Assembly (NCBI GenBank): GCA_031385325.1
Contig: JANNBJ010000016.1
Span: forward strand, 1 to 40,160
Source: SYFY01 sp031385325
GTDB taxonomy: Bacteria; Pseudomonadota; Gammaproteobacteria; Pseudomonadales; Azotimanducaceae
Direction of reading: 5' to 3'
DNA: 40,160 bases
Each line of letters opens with the position of its first letter. The stretch's first letter is position 1. Shown one piece after another: positions 25,042 to 33,917 of this stretch. Under the pieces are notes generated by a model, which made no database searches, had not been told where the DNA came from, and saw nothing but the letters and a program-made list of their open reading frames with translations. The position numbers were made by a program, and so were the translations under genes.

Positions 25042-26253
25042 TCACAGGAAAGTCAGAACTTTGCGCATGGCGAGCAGAAAGCGCTCCAGATCGATGCGTT
25101 CATTGTACAGGCTGAAGGATGCTCGCACTGTGCCATTCACCCCAAGCTGATCCATCAATGGCATCGTGCAATGATGGCCCGTGCGAACCGCGACTCCTTG
25201 CTGGTCGAGCAATGTGCCGACATCATGGGCGTGTCCACTTGAGACAACAAACGACACCACGCCCAGCCGATGGGCTGGCTGGCCGATCAATCTGACCCCT
25301 GGCATGCGCGCCAGCTCAGTGACGGCTTCTTCAACCAGACTTGCTTCCTGTTCCAGCAGTTGAGTCCGGGGAATCTGTTCGAGATAGTGGACGGCCGCAC
25401 CCAGACCAACGGCGCCGGCGATGTTTGGTGTGCCGGCTTCGAAACGAAAGGGGAGTCGGTTGAAGGTAACATCGTCCACCGTGACCCGCTCAATCATCTC
25501 GCCACCAAACTGCCATGGTGCCAGTGCTTCAAGGCGGTGACGTTTGCCATACAGGACGCCCATGCCGGTGGGTCCGTACATCTTGTGTGCGGAAAACGCG
25601 TAGAAGTCCACATCCAGTGCCTGCACATCCACCGGCAGATGCAGTATGGCCTGCGCCCCGTCGATCAGAATGCAGGCATCGCTTCGGGACCGAACCTCGC
25701 TGATGAGATCGGCCACGGGATTGACGGTACCCAGCGCATTGGAGACGTGAGCAAACGCGACGAGTCGGGTGCGATCCGACAACCGCATTCTGAAGTCATC
25801 GCGATCAATTTCTCCGATTGGCGAAACCGGCACGGTTACCAGTCGTGCACCGGCTTGTTTTGCCGCCATCATCCAGGGCACAAAATTGCTGTGATGTTCC
25901 ATCACCGTGGTCAGCACTTCGTCGCCGGGTTTGATGATGCGGCTGAATCCGGCGGCGACCAGATTGATCGATTCGGTAGTGCCGCGGGTGAAGATGATTT
26001 CGTCAGAACTTGCCGCATTGATAAACCTGGCCACGCTCAGCCGCGCCGTTTCCATGGCGTTGGTCGCGCGTTCAGCCAGCGTGTGCGCCGCGCGATGCAC
26101 ATTGGCATTGTCGCGGCGGTAGTAATCGCTCATGGCGTCGATGACGATGGCTGGCTTCTGGGTGGTGGCCGCGTTGTCCAGATAACACAGGGGATGACCG
26201 TTGATCTGCGAATCGAGGATCGGAAAATCAGCGCGGATGGAGATCCTACTCAT
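25042..26253 (-). CDS. sufS: SufS cysteine desulfurase
   Basis: PLP enzyme that converts cysteine to alanine and supplies sulfur to SufE. From the ATG at 26253 (M-S-R-I-S-I-R-A-D-F-P) it is 403 residues, matching SufS. The PLP lysine is Lys224 in S-A-H-K-M-Y-G-P-T-G, the catalytic Cys362 lies in R-T-G-H-H-C-T-M-P-L, and L-D-N-A-A-T-T-Q-K-P is the N-terminal block of group II desulfurases. The frame continues upstream inside sufD to 26433, but that part is not SufS-like. Overlaps the sufD stop by 8 bp. Confidence 0.96.
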   Translation of the reverse strand: MSRISIRADFPILDSQINGHPLCYLDNAATTQKPAIVIDAMSDYYRRDNANVHRAAHTLAERATNAMETARLSVARFINAASSDEIIFTRGTTESINLVAAGFSRIIKPGDEVLTTVMEHHSNFVPWMMAAKQAGARLVTVPVSPIGEIDRDDFRMRLSDRTRLVAFAHVSNALGTVNPVADLISEVRSRSDACILIDGAQAILHLPVDVQALDVDFYAFSAHKMYGPTGMGVLYGKRHRLEALAPWQFGGEMIERVTVDDVTFNRLPFRFEAGTPNIAGAVGLGAAVHYLEQIPRTQLLEQEASLVEEAVTELARMPGVRLIGQPAHRLGVVSFVVSSGHAHDVGTLLDQQGVAVRTGHHCTMPLMDQLGVNGTVRASFSLYNERIDLERFLLAMRKVLTFL

Positions 26254-27334
26254 TGGTGATCCCAAGCATTTTCGATCTCGCGAGATCTGCCAGATCGCCA
26301 CGCAGACATTGATTGATGAAACCGGCGGCCAGCATCTGGCGAGCGGTCTCGCGATCCACACCGCGTGACTGGAAGTAGAACACGCTTTCTTCTGGTAACT
26401 GGCCAACCGTGGCACCGTGGCTGCACCGGACATCGTCGGTGTTGATTTCGAGTTCCGGCTTAGTGTTGCAGACCGCAGATGGTGAGAGCGACAGATTTCT
26501 GTTGATCAACGACGCGTCGACATCGGGGCAGTCAGCACCAATGAAAATACGACCACGATAGGTGGTGACTGCCTTGCCATCCGCGATCCCGTGCTGCATC
26601 TGGGCGCTGCGGGTATGAGGGGCATGATGTTCAACGTGCCATTGTTGATCGAGGTGATCCTTTTTATCTGCCATCCAGCAACTGTGGACATCTGCAGTTG
26701 CCCCGGTGCCCATCAGCCCCACGAAGACATCCATCCGGCTGAGTGACGTGCCCGTACAATAGTGTTGCAGCGACAATGCGGCATTACGATTCAGAACGAA
26801 CTGCAGTTGATGCCATCGCGTCACGTCTGTTGGCGTGTGTAGTCTTGTGAAATCCAGTTTTGAATCCGCCTGTAGTGCCACAATGAGCCATCCACTGGCA
26901 CTGGTGGAGAGGTCGTGGATACGTGCAGCAACTCCCTGCCGAATGCTGATCAGCAGTGGTCTTCGAGCATCGGTCTGCAATACCAGCAGCGGCTTCTGCA
27001 GGTCTTTCTCAATCACGACACGGTCAATACTGCGCGCGGTCAACAGCGCTTTTGCCGTCGCCGGGCAGTAGGTGCTTCGGGTGCGGAGGAGGGCGAGTTC
27101 GTGGTCATCAGGCTGGACGTCGTAAGCGACGATCACGCCTGGCTGCGCAAGACCGTCGAGTTCTGCCGGTTCAGCGTTTCCGAACCCGTCCAGCAGCGCT
27201 GTGATCTTTTCGATGCGCGTGTACTTCCAGTGTTCACGTGCCAACGCAGTCGACTTGGGTGATGTGACCAGCGTGTTCAGAACATGGTCAATGGCCGGAT
27301 CGACCCGGCCTCGTAACAACGTACCAATGCCCAT
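26246..27334 (-). CDS. sufD: SufD, Fe-S scaffold subunit
   Basis: Paralogue of SufB; forms the SufBC2D scaffold. 362 residues, shorter than E. coli SufD (about 420), with the missing length at the N-terminus. The conserved beta-helix core is visible (for example I-F-I-G-A-D-C-P-D-V-D-A, then L-E-I-N-T-D-D-V-R-C-S-H-G-A-T-V-G). The C-terminus R-E-T-A-R-Q-M-L-A-A-G-F is diagnostic. The ATG overlaps the sufC stop by one base. Confidence 0.92.
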   Translation of the reverse strand: MGIGTLLRGRVDPAIDHVLNTLVTSPKSTALAREHWKYTRIEKITALLDGFGNAEPAELDGLAQPGVIVAYDVQPDDHELALLRTRSTYCPATAKALLTARSIDRVVIEKDLQKPLLVLQTDARRPLLISIRQGVAARIHDLSTSASGWLIVALQADSKLDFTRLHTPTDVTRWHQLQFVLNRNAALSLQHYCTGTSLSRMDVFVGLMGTGATADVHSCWMADKKDHLDQQWHVEHHAPHTRSAQMQHGIADGKAVTTYRGRIFIGADCPDVDASLINRNLSLSPSAVCNTKPELEINTDDVRCSHGATVGQLPEESVFYFQSRGVDRETARQMLAAGFINQCLRGDLADLARSKMLGITNE

Positions 27335-28089
27335 CAGCCGGCATCCAGCCAGGCATACCCGCGTTCTTCGAGTTTCAAGGCGAGGCTGCGATCTCCACTT
27401 TCCACAATGCTGCCGTTGGCAAGCACATGCACGACGTCCGGAACAATGTGATCAAGCAGCCGCTGGTAGTGCGTGATCAGCAGGATCGACGATTCAGGAT
27501 GTGTCTGCAAATAGCGAGTGACTCCCTCGCCGACGATCCGCAGTGCATCGATGTCCAGTCCCGAATCGGTTTCATCCAGGATGGCGAGCTTCGGCTCGAG
27601 ATAACTCATCTGCAGGATTTCGTTGCGCTTCTTTTCACCGCCGCTGAATCCTTCATTGACTCCGCGCTTGAGGAAGTCCGGATTCATGCCGAGGTCATTG
27701 GAAATCGCCCGTAATCGGCGCATGAGTTCAACTGCCGCCGGTGGTTCTGCACCTAGCGCCCGGGCTCTGGCCTCAGCGGCGGTGCGCAGAAATTCCATGT
27801 TGCTGACGCCGGGAATTTCTACAGGATACTGAAACGCCAGAAACAAACCGGCACAAGCACGTTCCTGGGCTTCCATGGCGAGCAGATCTTTGCCATCAAA
27901 CAACACTTCACCTTGCGTTACCGTATAACCAGGTTTTCCAGCCAGTACGTGTGACAGCGTCGACTTGCCTGATCCGTTGGGGCCCATGATGGCGTGTACC
28001 TGGCCGGCACCGATGGTCAGATTCAGTGCCTTCAGAATGGGTTTGTCGCCGGCGTTGGCGTGCAGATTTCTGACTTCCAGCAAGTTCAT
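27334..28089 (-). CDS. sufC: SufC, Fe-S assembly ATPase
   Basis: Cytoplasmic ABC-type ATPase that drives cluster assembly on SufBD; it is not a transporter. 251 residues. Walker A G-P-N-G-S-G-K-S-T, signature F-S-G-G-E-K-K-R-N-E (the SufC form), Walker B L-A-I-L-D-E-T-D-S-G-L-D, and the H-loop I-T-H-Y-Q-R. Its ATG overlaps the sufB stop by 4 bp. Confidence 0.97.
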   Translation of the reverse strand: MNLLEVRNLHANAGDKPILKALNLTIGAGQVHAIMGPNGSGKSTLSHVLAGKPGYTVTQGEVLFDGKDLLAMEAQERACAGLFLAFQYPVEIPGVSNMEFLRTAAEARARALGAEPPAAVELMRRLRAISNDLGMNPDFLKRGVNEGFSGGEKKRNEILQMSYLEPKLAILDETDSGLDIDALRIVGEGVTRYLQTHPESSILLITHYQRLLDHIVPDVVHVLANGSIVESGDRSLALKLEERGYAWLDAG

Positions 28090-29564
28090 CCAACCGCACC
28101 TTCAAGGCTTACTTCCAGAAGTTTTCCGGCCTCGACGGCGAACTCCATGGGCAGTTCGCGGAAGACCTCTCTGCAGAAGCCGTTGACGATCATGCTGACG
28201 GCCTTCTCGGCATCAATGCCTCGCTGTGCACACAGGAACAACTGCTCGTCGCTGACTCGCGTAGTGGTGGCCTCATGTTCGATCGTCGCCGTCGGATTGC
28301 TGCTCTCGATGTACGGAAAAGTATGAGCGCCGCAGTTGCGTCCCAATAACAGGGAATCGCACTGGGTGTGGTTGCGTGCACCGATCGCGGTTGGTGACAT
28401 GCGGACCAGACCCCGATAGCTGTTCTGGCTGTGACCGGCGCTGATGCCTTTGGAAACAATCGTGCTTCGTGTGTTACGGCCAAGGTGGATCATCTTGGTA
28501 CCGGTGTCGGCCTGCTGATAGTTGTTGGTGAGGGCGACGGAATAGAACTCGCCGACGCTGTCATTGCCGCGCAGGACGACGCTTGGATACTTCCAGGTAA
28601 TCGCGGAGCCCGTCTCGACCTGGGTCCACGAGATTCGCGCGCGATCACCCAGGCAGGTGCCGCGTTTGGTGACGAAGTTATAGATGCCGCCTCGTCCTTG
28701 GGCGTCACCCGGATACCAGTTCTGAACGGTTGAATACTTGATCTGGGCATCTTCAAGTGCGACCAGTTCGACCACAGCCGCATGCAACTGGTTCTCGTCT
28801 CGCATGGGTGCTGTGCAGCCTTCGAGGTAACTGACGTACGCGCCACGATCGGCAATGATCAGTGTTCTCTCGAATTGTCCCGTGTTACGTGCATTGATGC
28901 GGAAATAGGTCGATAGCTCCATCGGGCAACGGACCCCGGGTGGGATGTACACGAAGGACCCGTCGCTGAATACGGCGCTGTTAAGGGCGGCGTAAAAGTT
29001 GTCGCGTTGCGGGACGACGCTGCCGAGATACTTCTGCACCAGTTCTGGATGGGAATGGACTGCTTCGGACAACGGGCAAAACACCACACCAGCCTCGGCC
29101 AGACGATCCTTGAACGTGGTAGCGATGGAAACACTATCGAACACGGCGTCGACAGCGACATCCGGGCGGGTGGGCATGAGCGGATCCTGCACCACGCCAG
29201 CCAACGCCGCGCGTTCGTGGAGCGGAATGCCGAGTTTTTCGTAGGTTCTGAGCAGTTCCGGGTCAACCTCGTCTAGCGAGCGTGGTCCATCGGCCTGACT
29301 CTTGGGCGCCGAAAAGTAGGAGATCGACTGGAAATCCACCGGCGGGAAACGCAGATGCGCCCATTCCGGTTTAGGCATCGACTGCCAAAAGGCAAACGCC
29401 CGCAGTCGCCACTGGGTTAACCAGGCAGGTTCGTTCTTGCGCGCCGATATGGCTCGGACCACGTCTTCGCTCAGACCTGGCGCAAACGTGTCGGCTTCCA
29501 CTGCACTCACGAATCCGGCGGAGTACTCGTGGGAGAGGCGTTGTTCAATGGTTTCGTTGGCCAC
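28086..29564 (-). CDS. sufB: SufB, Fe-S scaffold subunit
   Basis: Central scaffold protein of the SUF system. 492 residues from a GTG start (V/M-A-N-E-T-I-E-Q-R-L), matching the E. coli protein in length. Blocks such as V-Y-I-P-P-G-V-R-C-P-M-E-L-S-T-Y-F-R-I-N, Y-L-E-G-C-T-A-P, and the C-terminal A-R-N-H-T-Q-C-D-S-L-L are characteristic. No good ribosome site precedes the GTG. First gene of sufBCDSATE; an IscR-type site lies 52-76 bases upstream. Confidence 0.97.
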   Translation of the reverse strand: MANETIEQRLSHEYSAGFVSAVEADTFAPGLSEDVVRAISARKNEPAWLTQWRLRAFAFWQSMPKPEWAHLRFPPVDFQSISYFSAPKSQADGPRSLDEVDPELLRTYEKLGIPLHERAALAGVVQDPLMPTRPDVAVDAVFDSVSIATTFKDRLAEAGVVFCPLSEAVHSHPELVQKYLGSVVPQRDNFYAALNSAVFSDGSFVYIPPGVRCPMELSTYFRINARNTGQFERTLIIADRGAYVSYLEGCTAPMRDENQLHAAVVELVALEDAQIKYSTVQNWYPGDAQGRGGIYNFVTKRGTCLGDRARISWTQVETGSAITWKYPSVVLRGNDSVGEFYSVALTNNYQQADTGTKMIHLGRNTRSTIVSKGISAGHSQNSYRGLVRMSPTAIGARNHTQCDSLLLGRNCGAHTFPYIESSNPTATIEHEATTTRVSDEQLFLCAQRGIDAEKAVSMIVNGFCREVFRELPMEFAVEAGKLLEVSLEGAVG

Positions 29565-29615
29565 GCGGAAAAAAGCTCGTCGGTTGTGGGGCGGAGTTTA
29601 GCTCAGATGACCACA

Positions 29616-29640
29616 ATACCCGAGTGTTTTAGTCAACATT
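29616..29640. promoter_or_regulatory. IscR/Rrf2 type 1-like operator upstream of sufB
   Basis: Compared with the E. coli IscR type 1 consensus ATASYYGACTRWWWYAGTCRRSTAT, the plus strand from 29616 matches at 22 of 25 positions; mismatches are 29624, 29638 and 29639. Read toward sufB it contains TTGACT (29636-29631), a possible -35 element inside the site, which would let a bound regulator block RNA polymerase. No Rrf2-family gene is in this window, so the regulator must be elsewhere. Confidence 0.75.
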
Positions 29641-29801
29641 AGGAATCCGGCCCAGGCCGCACAGGCACAGCGTTTTTCACCGCCTCGCTCCGGATGATTT
29701 TTGCAGCGATTCGATTCTGGCGCCTTGCTACACTGCGCGGCTTTCGCGCGCCATGAAGACTTGTCGCGCCTCATTTTTCTCAGGACAGATTTCTACTCAA
29801 A

Positions 29802-30431
29802 ATGCCGAAACTCGAGCGCTCTCCCGAACCGTATCTGTATCAGGCCTATGGCATCTATTTGCTGGAAAACAAGCACAAGCTGATCCGGCAAATGAAAAAG
29901 CGGTATCAGCCGTCAGTGCATGGCCACCGGCCTTGGCACTCCAGTTATCTGGTCATGGACTATCTTCAGCATCGACCGATTCCGAGCCGCTCCCGAGTGC
30001 TGGAAGTTGGCAGTGGGTGGGGTCCCTTGTCGATATTTTGTGCTTCACGTTTTAATGGCAAGGTCACCGCGCTGGACATCGACAAAGAAGTTTTTCCGTA
30101 CATGAACGTGCTGGCGGAACTCAACAATGTCGAGATTGCACCGCTGATCAAGAGCTTCAAGAAGATCACGACGGAAGAGCTGGGCGAGTTCGATATCGTT
30201 GTGGGCTCGGATATCTGCTTCTGGGACGAACTGGTGAAGCCACTGGCAAAGATGGTGGATCGCGCTTTCGATGCCGGCGTCAAGCGAGTGATCTTCGCTG
30301 ACCCGGGCCGGCCAACGTTTTATGAAATGTGTGATCTGTGCAACGGCAAGCACAAGGTCTCGCTGGCGGAGTGGTACGCCGTTGAACCAGAACGATTTGA
30401 AGGTGAGGTGGTGGAAATCCGCCCGTCCTGA
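29802..30431 (+). CDS. SAM-dependent methyltransferase-like protein (METTL/family 16 type)
   Basis: A 209-residue class I methyltransferase fold. Motif I V-L-E-V-G-S-G-W-G-P-L-S binds SAM, followed by the acidic V-T-A-L-D-I-D-K strand; D-I-V-V-G-S-D-I-C-F-W-D-E-L occupies the motif IV place, as in the lysine methyltransferase-like family 16. H-R-P-W-H-S-S-Y-L-V-M-D-Y-L is reminiscent of the same group. Substrate unknown; relatives modify proteins. It is divergent from sufB and ends near the 3' end of the envelope operon, with no functional link evident. Confidence 0.8.
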   Translation: MPKLERSPEPYLYQAYGIYLLENKHKLIRQMKKRYQPSVHGHRPWHSSYLVMDYLQHRPIPSRSRVLEVGSGWGPLSIFCASRFNGKVTALDIDKEVFPYMNVLAELNNVEIAPLIKSFKKITTEELGEFDIVVGSDICFWDELVKPLAKMVDRAFDAGVKRVIFADPGRPTFYEMCDLCNGKHKVSLAEWYAVEPERFEGEVVEIRPS

Positions 30432-30484
30432 CCGTTCAGATTCTCGCAGCCGGTGCGTTGGCACCGGCATCAGAGCTTCCTTGT

Positions 30485-30517
30485 CAGGAGTCGGTAGTCA
30501 GGAGTCGGTAGTCAGGA
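30485..30517. repeat. 14-bp tandem repeat across a stop codon
   Basis: CAGGAGTCGGTAGT occurs at 30485-30498 and 30499-30512 and is followed by a partial CAGGA (30513-30517). The array contains the stop codon of the last lipoprotein gene of the envelope operon. Confidence 0.9.
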
Positions 30518-31166
30518 ATGTCTTCAACTGGTCCGCCAGGGAAGTACAGGCGGAGTTCTTGACCCTGGCAATGATGGGCACCGGGACGATCAGCGCGGGC
30601 ATATAGGACGTTCCGACGGCATCCGAACTGACCTTGCCGACAGTGCGACGCTGTTTGATATCCCAGATCGATGCTTCGTACTCCGAATCGTTCTCCCAGG
30701 TGAGGAATCCGAAACATCCTCCACCCGCCGGCGAAACCGTACAGCTCATCGAGCCCGCCGAATCCGTCCGGCGTGTGGAGCCTTCGATCCAGACCACATA
30801 CTTGATGCCAATGCTGTCCAGCCGTTCAATGAAGGTCGGGTGTCCGATGAGGTCCGGCAAGTCACGGGTGTTGACCGGCGCGGTGCGGGGCTCGAACCAA
30901 GGGAACAGTGTGTCGCGAAAGGTTCGGTCCGGTATGACGGAAACACCGTCGCTGCCGCCCATGTTCTTCGATACGCAGTCGACGAAGTCGAGTTCGGTCT
31001 CAGCGGCGCTCGGCCGATCGCGTCGACCCAGTACGGCAATCGTGTCGCCGACCGCCATCTCGGTGTGGCCTTCGCGGATTTCTTCAACCCGTGCCGTTAC
31101 ACAACCACCGCAAAATCCAGCCGTTAGCACGATTGCCATCAGTCGAATGATTACGGACATGTTCAC
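30498..31166 (-). CDS. Hypothetical lipoprotein, last gene of envelope operon
   Basis: A 222-residue exported protein. An N-terminal hydrophobic segment ends in A-G-F-C-G-G-C, a plausible lipobox. The mature part has scattered cysteines and an alternating pattern suggesting beta structure (K-Y-V-V-W-I-E-G-S-T; Y-E-A-S-I-W-D-I-K), similar in style to stress-related outer-membrane lipoproteins, but I do not recognise the family. It overlaps the preceding lipoprotein gene by 4 bp, so it belongs to the same transcript. Confidence 0.78.
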   Translation of the reverse strand: MNMSVIIRLMAIVLTAGFCGGCVTARVEEIREGHTEMAVGDTIAVLGRRDRPSAAETELDFVDCVSKNMGGSDGVSVIPDRTFRDTLFPWFEPRTAPVNTRDLPDLIGHPTFIERLDSIGIKYVVWIEGSTRRTDSAGSMSCTVSPAGGGCFGFLTWENDSEYEASIWDIKQRRTVGKVSSDAVGTSYMPALIVPVPIIARVKNSACTSLADQLKTFLTTDS

Positions 31167-31783
31167 CCCCCCAGGCCTTTTTCATCGAGCCAGGTCTTGA
31201 CTGGCGGTAGCGTTCGGAATTGCAGTGCAAAAAATGCCATCGCGTCCCGGCAGGCTGCGTTGGTAGCCTCTTCCAGTGCCGATGACTTGGTATTTACCGT
31301 GTAGTTCTGCGTGTGCGCCTTGCCGTAGGCGGTCAACGGAAATTCTCCTCGTAGCGATCCGTCAGCATTCAGCATTTTGAATTTGTACTTGATCCACACT
31401 TCGAAGTACTTCGAGCGAGTCTGCGCAGGTGTTGAAAACTGCAGCTCTTCTATGGATGGTACAAAGATGATGTCCACGGATGGTTCGGCTTTTGCTTCTT
31501 TCAGAAAGACGTGTTCCTTGAACATGCCTTTTGACAAACTGTCGAACATTCCTCGCTGTACCGCCCCGACCTTGATCACCCACTCGCCGCCACGATCGAC
31601 TTTTTCGCTGTGGGTGTATGACAGAAGCTTTTCATCGAGCAACCAGCCGACCGTGACCGGATAGGGGTTGACCAACGGGATGGGGAAGTCGCCTTCCATT
31701 GAAATCTTTGGCGACGCACAAGCGCACAGCACAAGCATCACTGCAAAAAACCACCCTTGAGCGCAGCGGGGTGTGTTGATCAT
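31163..31783 (-). CDS. Hypothetical lipoprotein in envelope operon
   Basis: A 206-residue protein with signal sequence F-F-A-V-M-L-V-L-C-A-C ending in a good lipobox (L-C-A-C). No domain recognised. S-V-D-I-I-F-V-P-S-I-E-E-L-Q and Y-F-E-V-W-I-K-Y-K-F-K-M-L-N-A-D-G look like strands of a beta sandwich. It begins 36 bp after the VWA-B stop and overlaps the next lipoprotein gene, so both lipoproteins are likely made with the channel/VWA assembly and could anchor it to the outer membrane or the periplasmic face. Confidence 0.78.
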   Translation of the reverse strand: MINTPRCAQGWFFAVMLVLCACASPKISMEGDFPIPLVNPYPVTVGWLLDEKLLSYTHSEKVDRGGEWVIKVGAVQRGMFDSLSKGMFKEHVFLKEAKAEPSVDIIFVPSIEELQFSTPAQTRSKYFEVWIKYKFKMLNADGSLRGEFPLTAYGKAHTQNYTVNTKSSALEEATNAACRDAMAFFALQFRTLPPVKTWLDEKGLGG

Positions 31784-31819
31784 TCAGATGTCATCCGCTG
31801 TTCGCATGGGGTCTCTAAT

Positions 31820-32812
31820 CTACTGCAATTCCGCGAGGCCGACAAAAGTACCTTCATTGCGCCATGCGAGTTCCCGCATCATGGCAGCAAACCGATAGGT
31901 GCGGATGTTTGGCCGGTCTACATACACCGGAAAGCCGATCGCGTTGATGCGCACGCGGCGGCGTTCGCCATTATCGTGACTGTTGATGGCATCTACTTCA
32001 TCGACGATCGATTCAATGGACTCGCCGGTGAAGTCATCACCCATGACATAGATGCTGATGCGTTTGTCCGACGCAAAAAAATCATTGATGGCAGCCTGTA
32101 CACCTTCCACCGGACTGGAATTGGAGAACGGCGCCCAGGTGCGCAGCGTCGAGATAATGCTCTGGCGGCGGGCTGGACTGTCTGGAATCCACTGTCCGGC
32201 AAATCCCGGAAACATGTAGTCGCCCTCATCACTCATCACCTGGATGCCCTTCAGATTGGGGTAGACGGCAAGTGCCTCCTGCACTTTTCGTATGACCACT
32301 GGCCAGGCCATGCTCTGCATGCTGCCGGAAGTGTCGATGACAAAAATGACGTATTCACTATCAACGGTGATGCCACCAACCAGATCGTTCTGGGGAGTAA
32401 AGCCTGCGCCCAGCAGCCGCTCCATCTCATCGGTCAATGATTGTTTGATGGACGCGAGCTTCTGGCGCGCCTTGAGTTCTTCATCGAGCTCCGACTCAGT
32501 GGCCAGCTGTTCGCCCTTGAATCTGGTGATGCTGTTGCGCAGCGCCGCCAGCATACGCAACTTGTCGGCGAGGGTTGCCTCCGACAGATTGAGCTGTCGG
32601 GTCAGCTCGTCAACCTGTCCACGAATCTCGAAAACAGCGTTTTCCCGCTGGGCGACCTGCCCCTCGAGATCGATGGCACTTTGCTCCAGCACCACCGGTA
32701 CGGTGACCTTGGTGATCATCAGCAACAGGATGATCGCGCCGAAGCCGCAACAGATGACGTCGAGAAACGCCAGTGACGTTTCCGGTGCTGAGCGACGCTT
32801 TCGGCGACTCAT
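31820..32812 (-). CDS. VWA-domain membrane protein B with ExbD/TolR-like N-terminal helix
   Basis: 330 residues: a short basic N-terminus, one membrane helix at about 14-38 with F-L-D-V-I-C-C-G-F-G-A-I-I (Asp18), a coiled-coil segment at about 42-135, then a von Willebrand factor A domain with the metal-site motif D-T-S-G-S starting at Asp160. Topology predicts the VWA domain in the periplasm. The helix with its buried Asp is placed as in ExbD, TolR and MotB, which carry protons in stators. It is a paralogue of the preceding VWA protein and overlaps it by 4 bp. I infer a partner of the MotA/TolQ-type channel two genes upstream. Confidence 0.88.
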   Translation of the reverse strand: MSRRKRRSAPETSLAFLDVICCGFGAIILLLMITKVTVPVVLEQSAIDLEGQVAQRENAVFEIRGQVDELTRQLNLSEATLADKLRMLAALRNSITRFKGEQLATESELDEELKARQKLASIKQSLTDEMERLLGAGFTPQNDLVGGITVDSEYVIFVIDTSGSMQSMAWPVVIRKVQEALAVYPNLKGIQVMSDEGDYMFPGFAGQWIPDSPARRQSIISTLRTWAPFSNSSPVEGVQAAINDFFASDKRISIYVMGDDFTGESIESIVDEVDAINSHDNGERRRVRINAIGFPVYVDRPNIRTYRFAAMMRELAWRNEGTFVGLAELQ

Positions 32813-33897
32813 GGCCAGTCCTTGGAAGGCGAGAGGAACGCACCGCCCGATGAACGGGCCAGATTCCAGAATGCGCCCGCTGCAAACGGATCACCCTCCA
32901 TGGGGAACATGATCACGTTGATAGGAATGTTGTTCGGCATCTTGACGCGAGCTTCGCGAAACAGGTCGAGCCGATCCTTGCCGGTGATCGTTGCGCTGCG
33001 TGGTTTCTGCGCCCCTTGAGTAGGCAGGGAATCGGTGAGCAGGTAGACGTTATCGGGCATCGGCACCATGGAGCGAAGTGGCACGAACAGGTTTTCGAGA
33101 CTGGTCCCTTCGTTGGGAATATGTTGCCGCAACGCCTCCAGGCTCTTGCGCAGCTGGTTGCCATCGCCAACCGGTGTCCAGCTGAACGAGCCGGGCGTGG
33201 ACAGGGAGTTTGCTTCGTTGTTGAAGACCACGATCTGGAAGTTGGCATCGAGGGGCAACTGCGCCGCCACCCAATCCACTGTTCGAATTGCGCGATCCCA
33301 CTTCGGTGCCTTTCGCTTCTGCGCATCGGTCTGGTAGCGGCGCCTGAGCACATTGACGATGGATTCATCCAGCATGCTGGCCGAGCCATCGATGGCAATC
33401 ACGATGTGACGCCCACCGATACGCAGCCCTGTCAGATACTGACGATTGCCTTCCCCTTCGATGCGTAACACGCGGCCACCTTCGTTACCCTGTTCCGCCG
33501 CCCGCATCCGTTTGACGTCCTGTTCCCGCGCTTCGACATCCGCTTTCAATTCGGCCAGCGTAGGCTCTTTGGCAGCAGCTTCCTCAGGGTCCTTGGTCTT
33601 CGACTCGGTTTGTTTGTCAACGGCATCCTCATCAGCCTGCAGCCGTTTGTCCGCTGCGTCGATCTTGTGAAGTCGATCATCGACCTTGGTGGTCAGCTCT
33701 GCCAGTTCGCGCTCACCCTGTTGTACCTGGTAATCGAGCAGTCGCAGTTCTGCATATAAATCCTGGTTCACGATCTTGCCTTCAACTGCGGCGGAGTGAT
33801 TCATGATCAGAAAGACCAATATGATTGCGCCAAACCCGCAGCACATGACGTCGAGAAACGCCAGGGATGACATGACGCTGTCACGGCGGCGCGCCAT
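32809..33897 (-). CDS. VWA-domain membrane protein A with ExbD/TolR-like N-terminal helix
   Basis: 362 residues: basic N-terminus, membrane helix at about 12-33 with F-L-D-V-M-C-C-G-F-G-A-I-I (Asp16), a charged coiled coil at about 45-140 rich in Glu, Lys and Ala, then a VWA domain with D-G-S-A-S from Asp170 and later metal-site candidates E-G-T-S and L-L-T-D-S. The membrane motif is almost identical to that of VWA protein B while the VWA domains differ, so the pair probably forms a heterodimer. Starts 20 bp after the degenerate actin-fold gene. Predicted inner-membrane anchored, VWA domain in the periplasm. Confidence 0.88.
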   Translation of the reverse strand: MARRRDSVMSSLAFLDVMCCGFGAIILVFLIMNHSAAVEGKIVNQDLYAELRLLDYQVQQGERELAELTTKVDDRLHKIDAADKRLQADEDAVDKQTESKTKDPEEAAAKEPTLAELKADVEAREQDVKRMRAAEQGNEGGRVLRIEGEGNRQYLTGLRIGGRHIVIAIDGSASMLDESIVNVLRRRYQTDAQKRKAPKWDRAIRTVDWVAAQLPLDANFQIVVFNNEANSLSTPGSFSWTPVGDGNQLRKSLEALRQHIPNEGTSLENLFVPLRSMVPMPDNVYLLTDSLPTQGAQKPRSATITGKDRLDLFREARVKMPNNIPINVIMFPMEGDPFAAGAFWNLARSSGGAFLSPSKDWP

Positions 33898-33917
33898 CTA
33901 GAGAAAATAGCCTGTCA

